Source: Haemophilus parainfluenzae (GTDB lineage: Bacteria > Pseudomonadota > Gammaproteobacteria > Enterobacterales > Pasteurellaceae). Taken from it: a DNA stretch of 64,000 nt. The translations under genes and the position numbers were made by a program. Under the pieces are notes generated by a model, which had not been told where the DNA came from, did not search any database, and saw only the letters and a program-made list of their open reading frames with translations. Of the stretch, positions 1-7,749 are shown piece by piece; the first letter of the stretch is position 1, and each line of letters begins with the position of its first letter. The stretch spans positions 384,501 to 448,500 of the forward strand of contig NZ_UGHY01000002.1 of assembly GCF_900450995.1 (NCBI RefSeq). The letters run 5' to 3'.

Positions 1-400
1 AGTGGATGTGTTGAAAAATGAAGGTGGTCTAAACAATCACGATGCTTATGCCCTTGCAGGCAATGAAGTGCTTGACCAATTATGCCGTTCATTAGCCGCA
101 CCACGTCGTCACACCTCTGTCATTCGTGATATTTGGATGTTGCAATTACAATTGCTTAAACGTACCGGTTCTCACCCTGCTCGCACGATGGAACATCAAA
201 AATTCCGTGCAGCCTTTGATTTATTGGCGATGCGTGCTGAAGTGGAAGGCGGTGAAACCGTTGAACTCGCAAAATGGTGGCATGAATACCAACTCAGCAA
301 TCAAGAACAACGTCGCCAATTGGTTCAAGAGCAACAAAAATTGCATCCAGCGCCGAAGAAAAAATATTACCGCAGACGTAAACCTAAGGCGGCTAACTAA
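1..400 (+). CDS. pcnB: Poly(A) polymerase I, C-terminal part (gene cut by window edge)
   Basis: PcnB adds poly(A) tails to RNA 3' ends and so promotes RNA decay. Only the last 133 codons are present and the frame is open from the left edge, so the start lies outside the window. The visible part is the C-terminal substrate-binding region (helical, with the PcnB-like stretch RDIWMLQLQLLKR) ending in a basic tail rich in K and R (KKKYYRRRKPK), typical of the family. The catalytic nucleotidyltransferase domain is not visible. Its TAA overlaps the folK ATG by one base, so the two genes are translationally coupled; pcnB-folK is a common gammaproteobacterial pair. Confidence 0.85.
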   Translation, partial: VDVLKNEGGLNNHDAYALAGNEVLDQLCRSLAAPRRHTSVIRDIWMLQLQLLKRTGSHPARTMEHQKFRAAFDLLAMRAEVEGGETVELAKWWHEYQLSNQEQRRQLVQEQQKLHPAPKKKYYRRRKPKAAN

Positions 401-903
401 TGGTTCAAGTATATATCGCCCTTGGCAGTAATTTAAATACGCCTACAGAACAATTAAATTCCGCATTAGAGGCAATTTCTGCGCTACCTAATACCGAATT
501 AAAATCGGTCAGCGGATTTTATCAAAGCAAACCATTAGGCCCGCAAGATCAACCAGATTATGTAAATGCAGTAGCAATGATCGAAACCACTCGCCCACCG
601 TTAGCTTTGCTTGATGAATTGCAACGTATCGAAAATGAACAAGGTCGCGTGCGTTTACGTCGTTGGGGTGAGCGTACACTGGATTTGGATATTCTGCTTT
701 ATGGTGATCAAATCATTCAAAATGAACGCTTAACCGTGCCTCATTACGATATGAAAAATCGCGAATTCGTGATTGTGCCGCTTAATGATATCGCACAAGA
801 TTTGTTTTTACCGGAAGGCGAAAAAGTCGCTGATTTAGTGAAAGCCTTTGAAAATCATCAAATGCATAAAATCAAAAACAGCGAAAAAATTGACCGCACT
901 TAA
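400..903 (+). CDS. folK: HPPK: 2-amino-4-hydroxy-6-hydroxymethyldihydropteridine diphosphokinase
   Basis: FolK transfers pyrophosphate from ATP to 6-hydroxymethyl-7,8-dihydropterin in folate synthesis (cytosol). The 167-residue protein opens with the family start VYIALGSNL and contains the HPPK signature RRWGERTLDLDILLYGD at about residues 87-103, which holds the two Mg-binding aspartates. Length is normal. The ATG overlaps the pcnB stop (TAATG), so it is probably translated from the same mRNA. A strong hairpin terminator follows directly. Confidence 0.95.
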   Translation: MVQVYIALGSNLNTPTEQLNSALEAISALPNTELKSVSGFYQSKPLGPQDQPDYVNAVAMIETTRPPLALLDELQRIENEQGRVRLRRWGERTLDLDILLYGDQIIQNERLTVPHYDMKNREFVIVPLNDIAQDLFLPEGEKVADLVKAFENHQMHKIKNSEKIDRT

Positions 904-913
904 CTCAAAACAA

Positions 914-947
914 AAGGGCTGATATTCACTATCAGCCCTTCTTTTTT
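914..947 (+). terminator. Rho-independent terminator after folK
   Basis: An 11-bp perfect stem (AAGGGCTGATA at 914-924, TATCAGCCCTT at 930-940) with a 5-nt loop is followed by CTTTTTT. It lies 10 nt after the folK stop and ends the pcnB-folK transcript. The remnant on the opposite strand ends at 958. Confidence 0.9.
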
Positions 948-957
948 ACCTATCAAA

Positions 958-1182
958 TTAGGCGGCAACAGAAACAAAGATTTCAGTGCCGATAATCACA
1001 CAAATAAAACCAACCAACATTGGGACAGACATACGTTTTACGATTTCAAATGGTGAGATTTTTCCCATACCGGATACCACCACAACCACACCAGAAACTG
1101 GTGATAAACCACGACCTAGGTTAGAGGCTTGTAACATTGGAATGGTTAAGAACGCTGGGTTGACGCCAATTTGAGTGGCTAA
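958..1182 (-). pseudogene. Remnant of a DcuC-type anaerobic C4-dicarboxylate carrier (C-terminal ~74 residues)
   Basis: Read on the minus strand, 1182-958 encodes about 74 residues (NPAFLTIPMLQASNLGRG, LSPVSGVVVVVSGMGKISPF, then a hydrophobic helix ending IGTEIFVSVAA) and a TAA stop. This resembles the last helices of DcuC/YfcC-type carriers: a loop with S-P-V-S-G, then a terminal membrane helix. The codon just upstream in frame is TAA (1183-1185) and the sequence beyond it does not continue the protein, so the 5' part of the gene has been lost. I infer a deletion that also brought in the flanking palindromic elements and the next gene. The family call rests on motif resemblance only. Confidence 0.6.
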
Positions 1183-1258
1183 TTAGCGATTGAATTGGCA
1201 GTTGTAAATCAGTTCAATACGAAAATTGGAGATAGAGCACAAAAAGAGTTTTGGGGAG

Positions 1259-1326
1259 AAAGTGCGGTTGGTTTTGGAGGGATTTTTGAAGTTAAAAAAC
1301 GTTTGAGAAAACGACCGCACTTTTTT
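1259..1326. repeat. Inverted pair of DNA uptake signal sequences
   Basis: AAAGTGCGGTT at 1259-1269 faces GACCGCACTTTTTT at 1313-1326. Both are Hin-type uptake signal sequences. The pair can form a stem with a long 43-nt spacer and a T-run on the plus strand. It lies between the carrier remnant and the next gene, and no intact gene precedes it, so a terminator role is uncertain here. Confidence 0.6.
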
Positions 1327-1344
1327 AAAAACAGAACGATGGTT

Positions 1345-1389
1345 CAAGCGTCCTCGCTTGGACCAAATAAGCATAAGCGTGGACGCTTG
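1345..1389. repeat. Palindromic intergenic element (15-bp arms)
   Basis: CAAGCGTCCTCGCTT (1345-1359) and AAGCGTGGACGCTTG (1375-1389) are inverted repeats with one mismatch, separated by 15 bases. The element sits 16 nt from the stop of the minus-strand gene that ends at 1406 and could act as its terminator or be a mobile intergenic palindrome. It has no coding content. Confidence 0.6.
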
Positions 1390-1405
1390 CGTTATCTTGG
1401 GGATA

Positions 1406-2714
1406 TTATTCTAATTTAATTAATATATTTAATTCTAAAGTATAGCCCTTATTACTTATAAAATTCTCTTTAGTAAAATTTATAATATAATTATCCACTT
1501 CCATTGAGAAAGGAATTTTCATCAAACACTCACTTGCTTGAATAGAAGTGCTCTTTGTTGAATTAACTAGTAAATGATCAAATACTTTTAAAATAACATT
1601 CTTTGTAGACTCTGATATCGATACATTATTAATATCCACTTTTAATTTTAATTCACTAACAATATTTTCATCCCCATATATATAATATGTAATTATATCT
1701 GAAAACAAATTTTCTTGTTCTATTAGTAATGGTCTACTATATGCCCACCATTTATCATCACAGCCTGAATGATAATCATTAGTTACCAAATTATCCTTTT
1801 CTAGAAAATTTCTAGCCAAATATGGAGACCATCCTTTATTTGAAGAAACAAAAGGAGGATTAGATTCTAGATCTTTTAATTTCTTTATATCACATACACT
1901 TTTTTCTAAATCAACTTTACTTCTCACCTGGTTAAGTCTGAGATTTCTGTTCCATCGTCTTAAGTAATCAACATTTAACTTAAACGATTTTAAACTTAAT
2001 TTTTTTGCATATTTAAATAGGTCGTCATCATTAAAATATATTTTCAATGATGAAAACACTCTCTCATACTCCATATATATAGATAAGGAATATAAAAAAG
2101 GAATACATATTAAAGATAGAATTACTGGCAAAAATAATTCTATAACATTACTCAATAACCAATTAGCATTAAATAAACCAATTGATAAATATATTGAATG
2201 TAAAAAATATGCAACCATCCAAAAAACCAGAATGATATTAATAAGAAGTTTTATCTTAACATCATTCTTACTCAAACTATTATAGTTAACATATACGAAC
2301 AATAATACTGAGATAGGAATCATAATAAACTCTATAAAAAATGAAAAAGAATGGAGCTCAATAACAAATGTCAAAAAAACACCAATATTAATATTTTCAT
2401 TAAGCAATGATAAAAAATATTTCTTTTTATCCTCAGACTTACTACCCCCTATAATCATTGTAATTATTGAGAATGCAAACCATGTTAAGGTTGTTTTTAT
2501 ATTATTCCATTGCCAAATATTCATCTCATATAAAATGAATACGCCAATGCTCATCCATATAGCAGATAAGGCTATTACAAACAAAACCTTCTTATCAAAA
2601 AAGCATTTAATTACGTTACAGAAACTATCTCTTACACTCCTATGATAATAAAATAAGTATAAATGAGATTACAATCCATATTACAGTTGCTAATTCTCTA
2701 TTATTAATATCCAT
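1406..2714 (-). pseudogene. Unrecognised multi-pass membrane protein with soluble C-terminal half, frame broken near the N-terminus
   Basis: I do not recognise the family. The long frame (1406 to about 2640) shows four or more hydrophobic segments in its first ~170 residues and then a charged, soluble C-terminal half with no motif I can name. Its first usable start is a TTG at 2582-2584, without a good ribosome site and in the middle of what reads as protein. The frame stays open upstream (RSVRDSFCNVIKCFFDKKV). Further upstream, in another frame, ATG at 2714 starts a 24-residue peptide, MDINNRELATVIWIVISF then ILILLS, that ends at a TAG (2640-2642). Joining the two frames by removing one T in the TTTT run near 2651 gives a continuous protein of about 435 residues. 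I infer a single-base frameshift. The gene is more AT-rich than its neighbours, which suggests transfer. Confidence 0.55.
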
Positions 2715-2726
2715 ATTAAAAACTTA

Positions 2727-2741
2727 GGTAATTGAATTACC
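2727..2741 (-). terminator. Possible terminator after hrpA
   Basis: GGTAATTGAATTACC is a perfect 15-nt palindrome 10 nt past the hrpA stop. On the minus strand it is followed by TAAG and five Ts. The stem is AT-rich and the loop is tight, so efficiency is doubtful. It also lies just upstream of the ATG at 2714. Confidence 0.35.
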
Positions 2742-2751
2742 GCTAACTACT

Positions 2752-5700
2752 TTAAAATGTTCCAATCATATTCAAAATCCGCTTCTCCGACACCTGATAC
2801 TTGGTCCCCAACTGCTGCGCAAATAAACTCACCCGCAATTCCTCGATCATATAACGAATCTCCGCCACCTCATCAGAAATCGGTTTGGATTTCGGCAGTT
2901 TGGCAAGAAGTTGTTGGTAGGCCTGTTGCACCTGTTCTACGCGTAGCATCGCCGCACGATCACGGTTTACATCTTGAGCTAATTTATCAATACGTTTATC
3001 AATGGCTTGCAGATAGCGCTGTAAATCTGGTAGGCGATCATAACCACTCTTTTGCACAAAACCGGGATAAATCAGTCCGCTTAATTGCGCCTTAATATCA
3101 GAAAAGGCAAAGGCCATCGTGAAATCCATTTTACCTTTTAAACGTTGGTTTAAGGCATGATTGAGAGAGAGGATTTGTTCCACTCTCTGCGCAATATCCA
3201 CGGTCACTTCATTCAGATTTTCTCGAACAAAATCACGCAATTTTTCAAAGCCTGCTTCATCCCAAACAAAACCGCCAAAATCGGCAATCAGTTTATCCAC
3301 CGCACAAGCAATACAGTCGTCAATCAAATCCAACACACGACCGAACGGGGTAAAATATAGCCCCAATTTGGCTTTATTCGGCAATTTTTCATGCAGATAT
3401 TTAATCGGTGACGGTACATTGAGCAACAATAAGCGGCGCAAACCTTGTTGCATTGCTACTGCTTGCTCAAACTCTGTTTCAAACAGTTTGATACCTACGG
3501 CATCTTTTTCATCTACGATGGCTGGGAACGCTTTGACGCTGAAACCACGTTGTTTTTGTTCGTAACATTGTGGCAGCTCTGCAAAGCTCCAAATATGCAG
3601 CCCACTTTGTTCAATGCCATCGTCTGCCACGGCGGAAATGCTTTCTTGCACACGGTCTTTTAAGCTAAATTTCAGCTCGTCCAAATTCATGGATTCGGCG
3701 ATTTTCTTGCCGTTTTCATCCACCACACGGAACGTCATTTTCAAATGGCTTGGGATTTGTTCCCAATTCCAATGTTCTGCTTCTACGGTGACACCCGTCA
3801 TACGACGTAATTCATAAATTAGCGTATCCAATAACGGTTTCTCCAATGGCACGGCACGACTTAAAAAAGCTTGAGCATAATTAGGTGCAGGCACAAAATT
3901 ACGACGATAAGATTTCGGCAGAGATTTAATCAGCGCAATCACCAATTCTTCACGCAGGCCTGGAATTTGCCAGTCAAATCCCGTCATTTCCACTTGATTG
4001 AGCAACGGCAACGGAATATGCACGGTCACGCCGTCTGCATCCGTGCCTGGTTCAAATTGATAAGTCAGTTTGAGTTTTAAATTGCCTTGATGCCAGAAAT
4101 TCGGGAAATCCAACTTGCTCACTTTTTCCGCATCATCATTAATCAAGAATGAACGTTCAAAATTAAGCAATTCAGGATCTTTTTGCTGTGCCTTTTTCCA
4201 CCAGGTATCAAAATGTTTTTGAGAGACAACTTTTGTGCCAATACGCTGATCGTAAAATTCAAACAGTGTGCGATCATCCACCAAAATATCGCGGCGGCGA
4301 CTTTTGTGTTCCAACTCTTCAACTTCTCGAACGAGTCGTTGATTTTCTTTGAAGAATTTATGCTTGGTATTCCAATCCCCTTCCACCAAGGCAGATTGAA
4401 TAAAGATCTCACGGCTCACTATTGGGTCAATCGAGCCATAATTCACCGGTCTGGCTGCTACAATCGGCACGCCATATAGACTCACTTTTTCATCGGCAAT
4501 CACAGCGCCACGAGATTTTGACCAACGGGGTTCTGAATAGGATTTTTTGATTAGATGCTCGGCAAGTGGCTCGATCCATTCTGGCTCAATTTCCGCCACC
4601 ATGCGCCCCCAAAGTTTGGAGGTTTCCACTAACTCTGCCGCCATCACCCATTTCGGTTGTTTTTTGAAAAGCACAGAATTGGGGAAAATTGCAAAATGGG
4701 CATTACGTGCGCCAAGATATTGTTGTTTCTCCGCTTCTTTTAAACCGATATGAGAAAGCAAACCGCTTAAAAGTGCGGTATGAATTTGCTGATATTCTGC
4801 TTTTTCGGAATTAATCGGCAAGCCCATTTCACGGACGGTTAAACGAATTTGATGATAAATATCCTGCCATTCGCGGATGCGTAAATAATTTAAGAAATCC
4901 TTTTGGCATTGGCGGCGGAATTGGTTTTTACTCAATTCTTTTTGTTGTTCTTGTAGATAACGCCAAAGATTGAGGAAAGCTAAGAAATCTGATTTTTTAT
5001 CGGCAAAACGACGATGTTTTTCATCGGAAGCTTGTTGTTTTTCTTGTGGGCGTTCACGCGGATCTTGAATAGACAATGCAGCGACAATAATCATCACTTC
5101 ATGCAACGCACCTTGTGAGACAGCACTCAGCAACATCTTCGCCAAACGAGGATCCACTGGGAGTTGAGCTAATTGACGGCCTGTAACTGTTAATTGACGT
5201 TTCTCACCTGATTTGGTGCGAACAATTTCAAATGCACCTAATTCTTCCAATAGTTTTATACCATCTTGAATATGGCGTTTATCTGGTGCATCGACAAATG
5301 GGAAAGCTTCAATATCATCCAAACCCAATGCCGTCATTTGCAAAATAACGGAGGCTAAATTGGTGCGTAAAATTTCAGGATCGGTAAACTCAGGACGAGA
5401 ATTAAAATCCTCTTCCGAATATAAACGAATACAAATCCCTTCACTTACACGACCACAACGACCTTTACGCTGATTAGCAGATGCCTGCGAGATAGGTTCA
5501 ATCGGTAAACGTTGTACTTTGGTGCGATAACTATAACGGGAAATGCGCGCAGTACCTGAGTCAATCACATATTTAATGCCCGGCACGGTCAATGAGGTTT
5601 CTGCGACGTTGGTCGCCAACACGATGCGATTTAATCCGCTCGGATGGAAAATTTTATTCTGTTCTTGCGCAGACAAGCGTGCAAAGAGCGGTAGAATTTC

Positions 5701-6663
5701 CGTGTGTTTTAAATTTTGCTTTTGCAAAGCTTCGGCGGTATCACGAATTTCTCGCTCACCGTTCATAAAGATCAAAATATCGCCTCGACCTTCCGCTTGC
5801 AGTTCATCCACCGCGTTAAGAATACCTTGTAGCTGATCTTGATCGTCTTCTTCCACCACGGGACGATAACGCACTTCAACAGGATAGGTTCTGCCCGAGA
5901 CTTCAATAATCGGGGCATTGTTAAAGTGTTTAGAAAAACGTTCCACATCAATAGTCGCGGATGTGATGATAAGTTTTAAATCACGACGACGTGGTAAAAG
6001 CTGTTTCAGATAACCGAGAATAAAATCGTTGTTTAGGCTACGTTCGTGGGCTTCATCGATAATCAGACAAGAATATTGATTGAGAAAGCGATCGTTTTGA
6101 ATTTCCGCTAACAGGATCCCGTCAGTCATTAATTTGATTTGTGTATCATCACTGATTTGATCGTTAAAACGAACCTTATAACCAACTAAACCGCCAAGCT
6201 CCGTTTCCAGTTCTTCCGCAATACGCGCCGCCACAGAGCGTGCAGCAATACGACGAGGTTGAGTATGACCAATCATGCCTAAATTGCCGAAACCTAATTC
6301 CAAACACATTTTCGGCAATTGGGTGGTTTTACCCGACCCCGTTTCCCCTGCCACCACAATGACCTGATGTTCAGAAAGCAGTTTTTGGATTTCTGCTTTG
6401 CGTTGACTAACTGGCAAACTCTCTGGAAAAATGATGGGATTTTGCACCGCACTTTTACGATTTTCTACACGTAATTGAGCCTGTTCAATCTGCATCTGGA
6501 TTTCTGCGGCAACGGCTTGTTGGGCCTCTTGGCTTTTAATTTTTCCAATACCATGAATGCGGGCGGATAAACGACGTTGATCCACCAGCATAATATCCTT
6601 GAGTTTCGAAAAGAGAGATTGTTGTATCGGATTTAATTCACGTTTGACTGATTTGTTCTTCAT
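2752..6663 (-). CDS. hrpA: ATP-dependent RNA helicase HrpA
   Basis: HrpA is a large DEAH-box RNA helicase that resolves stalled ribosomes or mRNA structures in the cytosol. The 1303-residue length matches the family. Visible motifs are Walker A GETGSGKT (106-113), DEAH (203-206) followed by ERS, SAT (235-237), the QRKGRCGR motif VI near residue 400, then the helicase-associated region and the long C-terminal domain DUF3418. It is the last gene of a three-gene operon, overlapping the DUF423 gene by 4 nt (ATGA). No lesion is seen. Confidence 0.97.
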   Translation of the reverse strand: MKNKSVKRELNPIQQSLFSKLKDIMLVDQRRLSARIHGIGKIKSQEAQQAVAAEIQMQIEQAQLRVENRKSAVQNPIIFPESLPVSQRKAEIQKLLSEHQVIVVAGETGSGKTTQLPKMCLELGFGNLGMIGHTQPRRIAARSVAARIAEELETELGGLVGYKVRFNDQISDDTQIKLMTDGILLAEIQNDRFLNQYSCLIIDEAHERSLNNDFILGYLKQLLPRRRDLKLIITSATIDVERFSKHFNNAPIIEVSGRTYPVEVRYRPVVEEDDQDQLQGILNAVDELQAEGRGDILIFMNGEREIRDTAEALQKQNLKHTEILPLFARLSAQEQNKIFHPSGLNRIVLATNVAETSLTVPGIKYVIDSGTARISRYSYRTKVQRLPIEPISQASANQRKGRCGRVSEGICIRLYSEEDFNSRPEFTDPEILRTNLASVILQMTALGLDDIEAFPFVDAPDKRHIQDGIKLLEELGAFEIVRTKSGEKRQLTVTGRQLAQLPVDPRLAKMLLSAVSQGALHEVMIIVAALSIQDPRERPQEKQQASDEKHRRFADKKSDFLAFLNLWRYLQEQQKELSKNQFRRQCQKDFLNYLRIREWQDIYHQIRLTVREMGLPINSEKAEYQQIHTALLSGLLSHIGLKEAEKQQYLGARNAHFAIFPNSVLFKKQPKWVMAAELVETSKLWGRMVAEIEPEWIEPLAEHLIKKSYSEPRWSKSRGAVIADEKVSLYGVPIVAARPVNYGSIDPIVSREIFIQSALVEGDWNTKHKFFKENQRLVREVEELEHKSRRRDILVDDRTLFEFYDQRIGTKVVSQKHFDTWWKKAQQKDPELLNFERSFLINDDAEKVSKLDFPNFWHQGNLKLKLTYQFEPGTDADGVTVHIPLPLLNQVEMTGFDWQIPGLREELVIALIKSLPKSYRRNFVPAPNYAQAFLSRAVPLEKPLLDTLIYELRRMTGVTVEAEHWNWEQIPSHLKMTFRVVDENGKKIAESMNLDELKFSLKDRVQESISAVADDGIEQSGLHIWSFAELPQCYEQKQRGFSVKAFPAIVDEKDAVGIKLFETEFEQAVAMQQGLRRLLLLNVPSPIKYLHEKLPNKAKLGLYFTPFGRVLDLIDDCIACAVDKLIADFGGFVWDEAGFEKLRDFVRENLNEVTVDIAQRVEQILSLNHALNQRLKGKMDFTMAFAFSDIKAQLSGLIYPGFVQKSGYDRLPDLQRYLQAIDKRIDKLAQDVNRDRAAMLRVEQVQQAYQQLLAKLPKSKPISDEVAEIRYMIEELRVSLFAQQLGTKYQVSEKRILNMIGTF

Positions 6664-7049
6664 ACTGATTTACTTTTAAAACCACCGTAAGCCAAGCAAA
6701 GCCAAGCAATTAAAAATAACGTACCGCCAATCGGTGTCACCCAAACGAGGAATTTGCCTGCACCAAGCGCAAGTGCATAAAGGCTACCGCTAAAGAGCAG
6801 AATACCGTACGCCCAAGTCCCTGCAGCAAGATTAACTATTTTGTTTGCAACCAATGATTCACGGCATAATTGCAAAATGCCAATCGCTAAAATCGCAATG
6901 GTGTGGAACATTTGATATTTTACACCCGTTTCAATCCAGGCTAATTCTTTAGGTTCTAAAACCTTGCTTAATCCATGTGCCGCAAAAGCACCAATCGCCA
7001 CACACAAAAAACCGCTTAATCCCGCGATAAATAACCATTTGTTTTTCAT
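6660..7049 (-). CDS. DUF423 small membrane protein (YgdD family)
   Basis: This 129-residue protein has four predicted membrane helices. It begins [23 protein letters not shown] and keeps the family's A-H-G-L motif after helix 1, plus the TP-I-GG motif near the C-terminus ([16 protein letters not shown]). Its function is unknown in the family. It lies between the DUF441 gene and hrpA, overlapping each by 4 nt, so all three are co-translated. Confidence 0.88.
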   Translation of the reverse strand: MKNKWLFIAGLSGFLCVAIGAFAAHGLSKVLEPKELAWIETGVKYQMFHTIAILAIGILQLCRESLVANKIVNLAAGTWAYGILLFSGSLYALALGAGKFLVWVTPIGGTLFLIAWLCLAYGGFKSKSV

Positions 7050-7501
7050 TTAAATTTTCCTATTAATACCGCTAAAATCCCTGCAGCGATTAAAGGTCCC
7101 ACCGGAATACCGCCCAAGAAAGACACACCAATAATCGTACCAATTAATAACCCTGTGACTAAAACAGGTTGTTCACTCATTAATGGCACGCCTTTCCCCG
7201 CGAGCCATGCGACGAATATTCCCGTTGCAATAGACACACCCATTTTCCAGTTTAAAAATGAACTTAAATCTGGAAGCTGAATTTTTCCCGACACTAACGG
7301 TGCAAGCACACCAATCGTTAAGATGATGATCCCGATTTTGACACCGTATTGTTCGAGTATGGGAATGTATTTGGATAATAAGGTTTGCTGCATAATTAAC
7401 AGCACAGCGGCTGAGATGGTAATCGCACTATTTTGGCTAATTAAACCTAAAACAATTAAGAAAACCAATAACAACGCGACCATATTGAATTGTAATGTCA
7501 T
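7046..7501 (-). CDS. DUF441 membrane protein (YeaL family)
   Basis: This 151-residue, very hydrophobic protein has about four to five membrane helices. The stretch [21 protein letters not shown] and the end [18 protein letters not shown] match the YeaL/UPF0756 family. Its role is unknown. It is the first gene of the DUF441-DUF423-hrpA operon; an AGAGG ribosome site sits just before the ATG at 7501. An uptake signal lies at 7511. Confidence 0.88.
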   Translation of the reverse strand: MTLQFNMVALLLVFLIVLGLISQNSAITISAAVLLIMQQTLLSKYIPILEQYGVKIGIIILTIGVLAPLVSGKIQLPDLSSFLNWKMGVSIATGIFVAWLAGKGVPLMSEQPVLVTGLLIGTIIGVSFLGGIPVGPLIAAGILAVLIGKFK

Positions 7502-7510
7502 AGTACCTCT

Positions 7511-7620
7511 AAAGTGCGGTCAAAAAAACGTAGGTTTTTCAACGTTGGCTTTGCCAACGGCCCCACAAGGGGTGAACAAGCGAACGGGTGAGCTTGTGAA
7601 TAAAAAACTGACCACTTTTA
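7511..7620. repeat. Structured intergenic element with three consecutive hairpins
   Basis: Between the divergent DUF441 and kefC genes lie an uptake signal (AAAGTGCGGTC, 7511-7521), then three adjacent hairpins, then a degenerate inverted uptake signal (GACCACTTTT, about 7610-7619). The hairpins are CGTTGGC/GCCAACG (7543-7559), CCCC/GGGG (7561-7572) and ACAAGC/GCTTGT (7576-7597). No convincing ORF is present. It looks like a clover-shaped repeat element; its function is unknown. Confidence 0.55.
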
Positions 7621-7749
7621 TGCGTGTAAAGTTTTTGTAAATTATACCAATTTCTTGCTTTTCTGTGTTTTTTTATTTAGTGAAAAAAGGCTAGAATACA
7701 AGTCAACTTTCTTCTCATACTCCCTGTTTTTACTAAGGTTTTTTGCCCT

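Noticed and set aside
986..1174. Plus-strand ORF of 62 codons
   Set aside because: It is the antisense of the carrier remnant, whose minus-strand translation is clearly a membrane protein end.
2757..5836. Several plus-strand ORFs of 67-134 codons across hrpA
   Set aside because: They lie wholly inside the well-supported hrpA frame, have no ribosome sites and low-complexity or unnatural composition.
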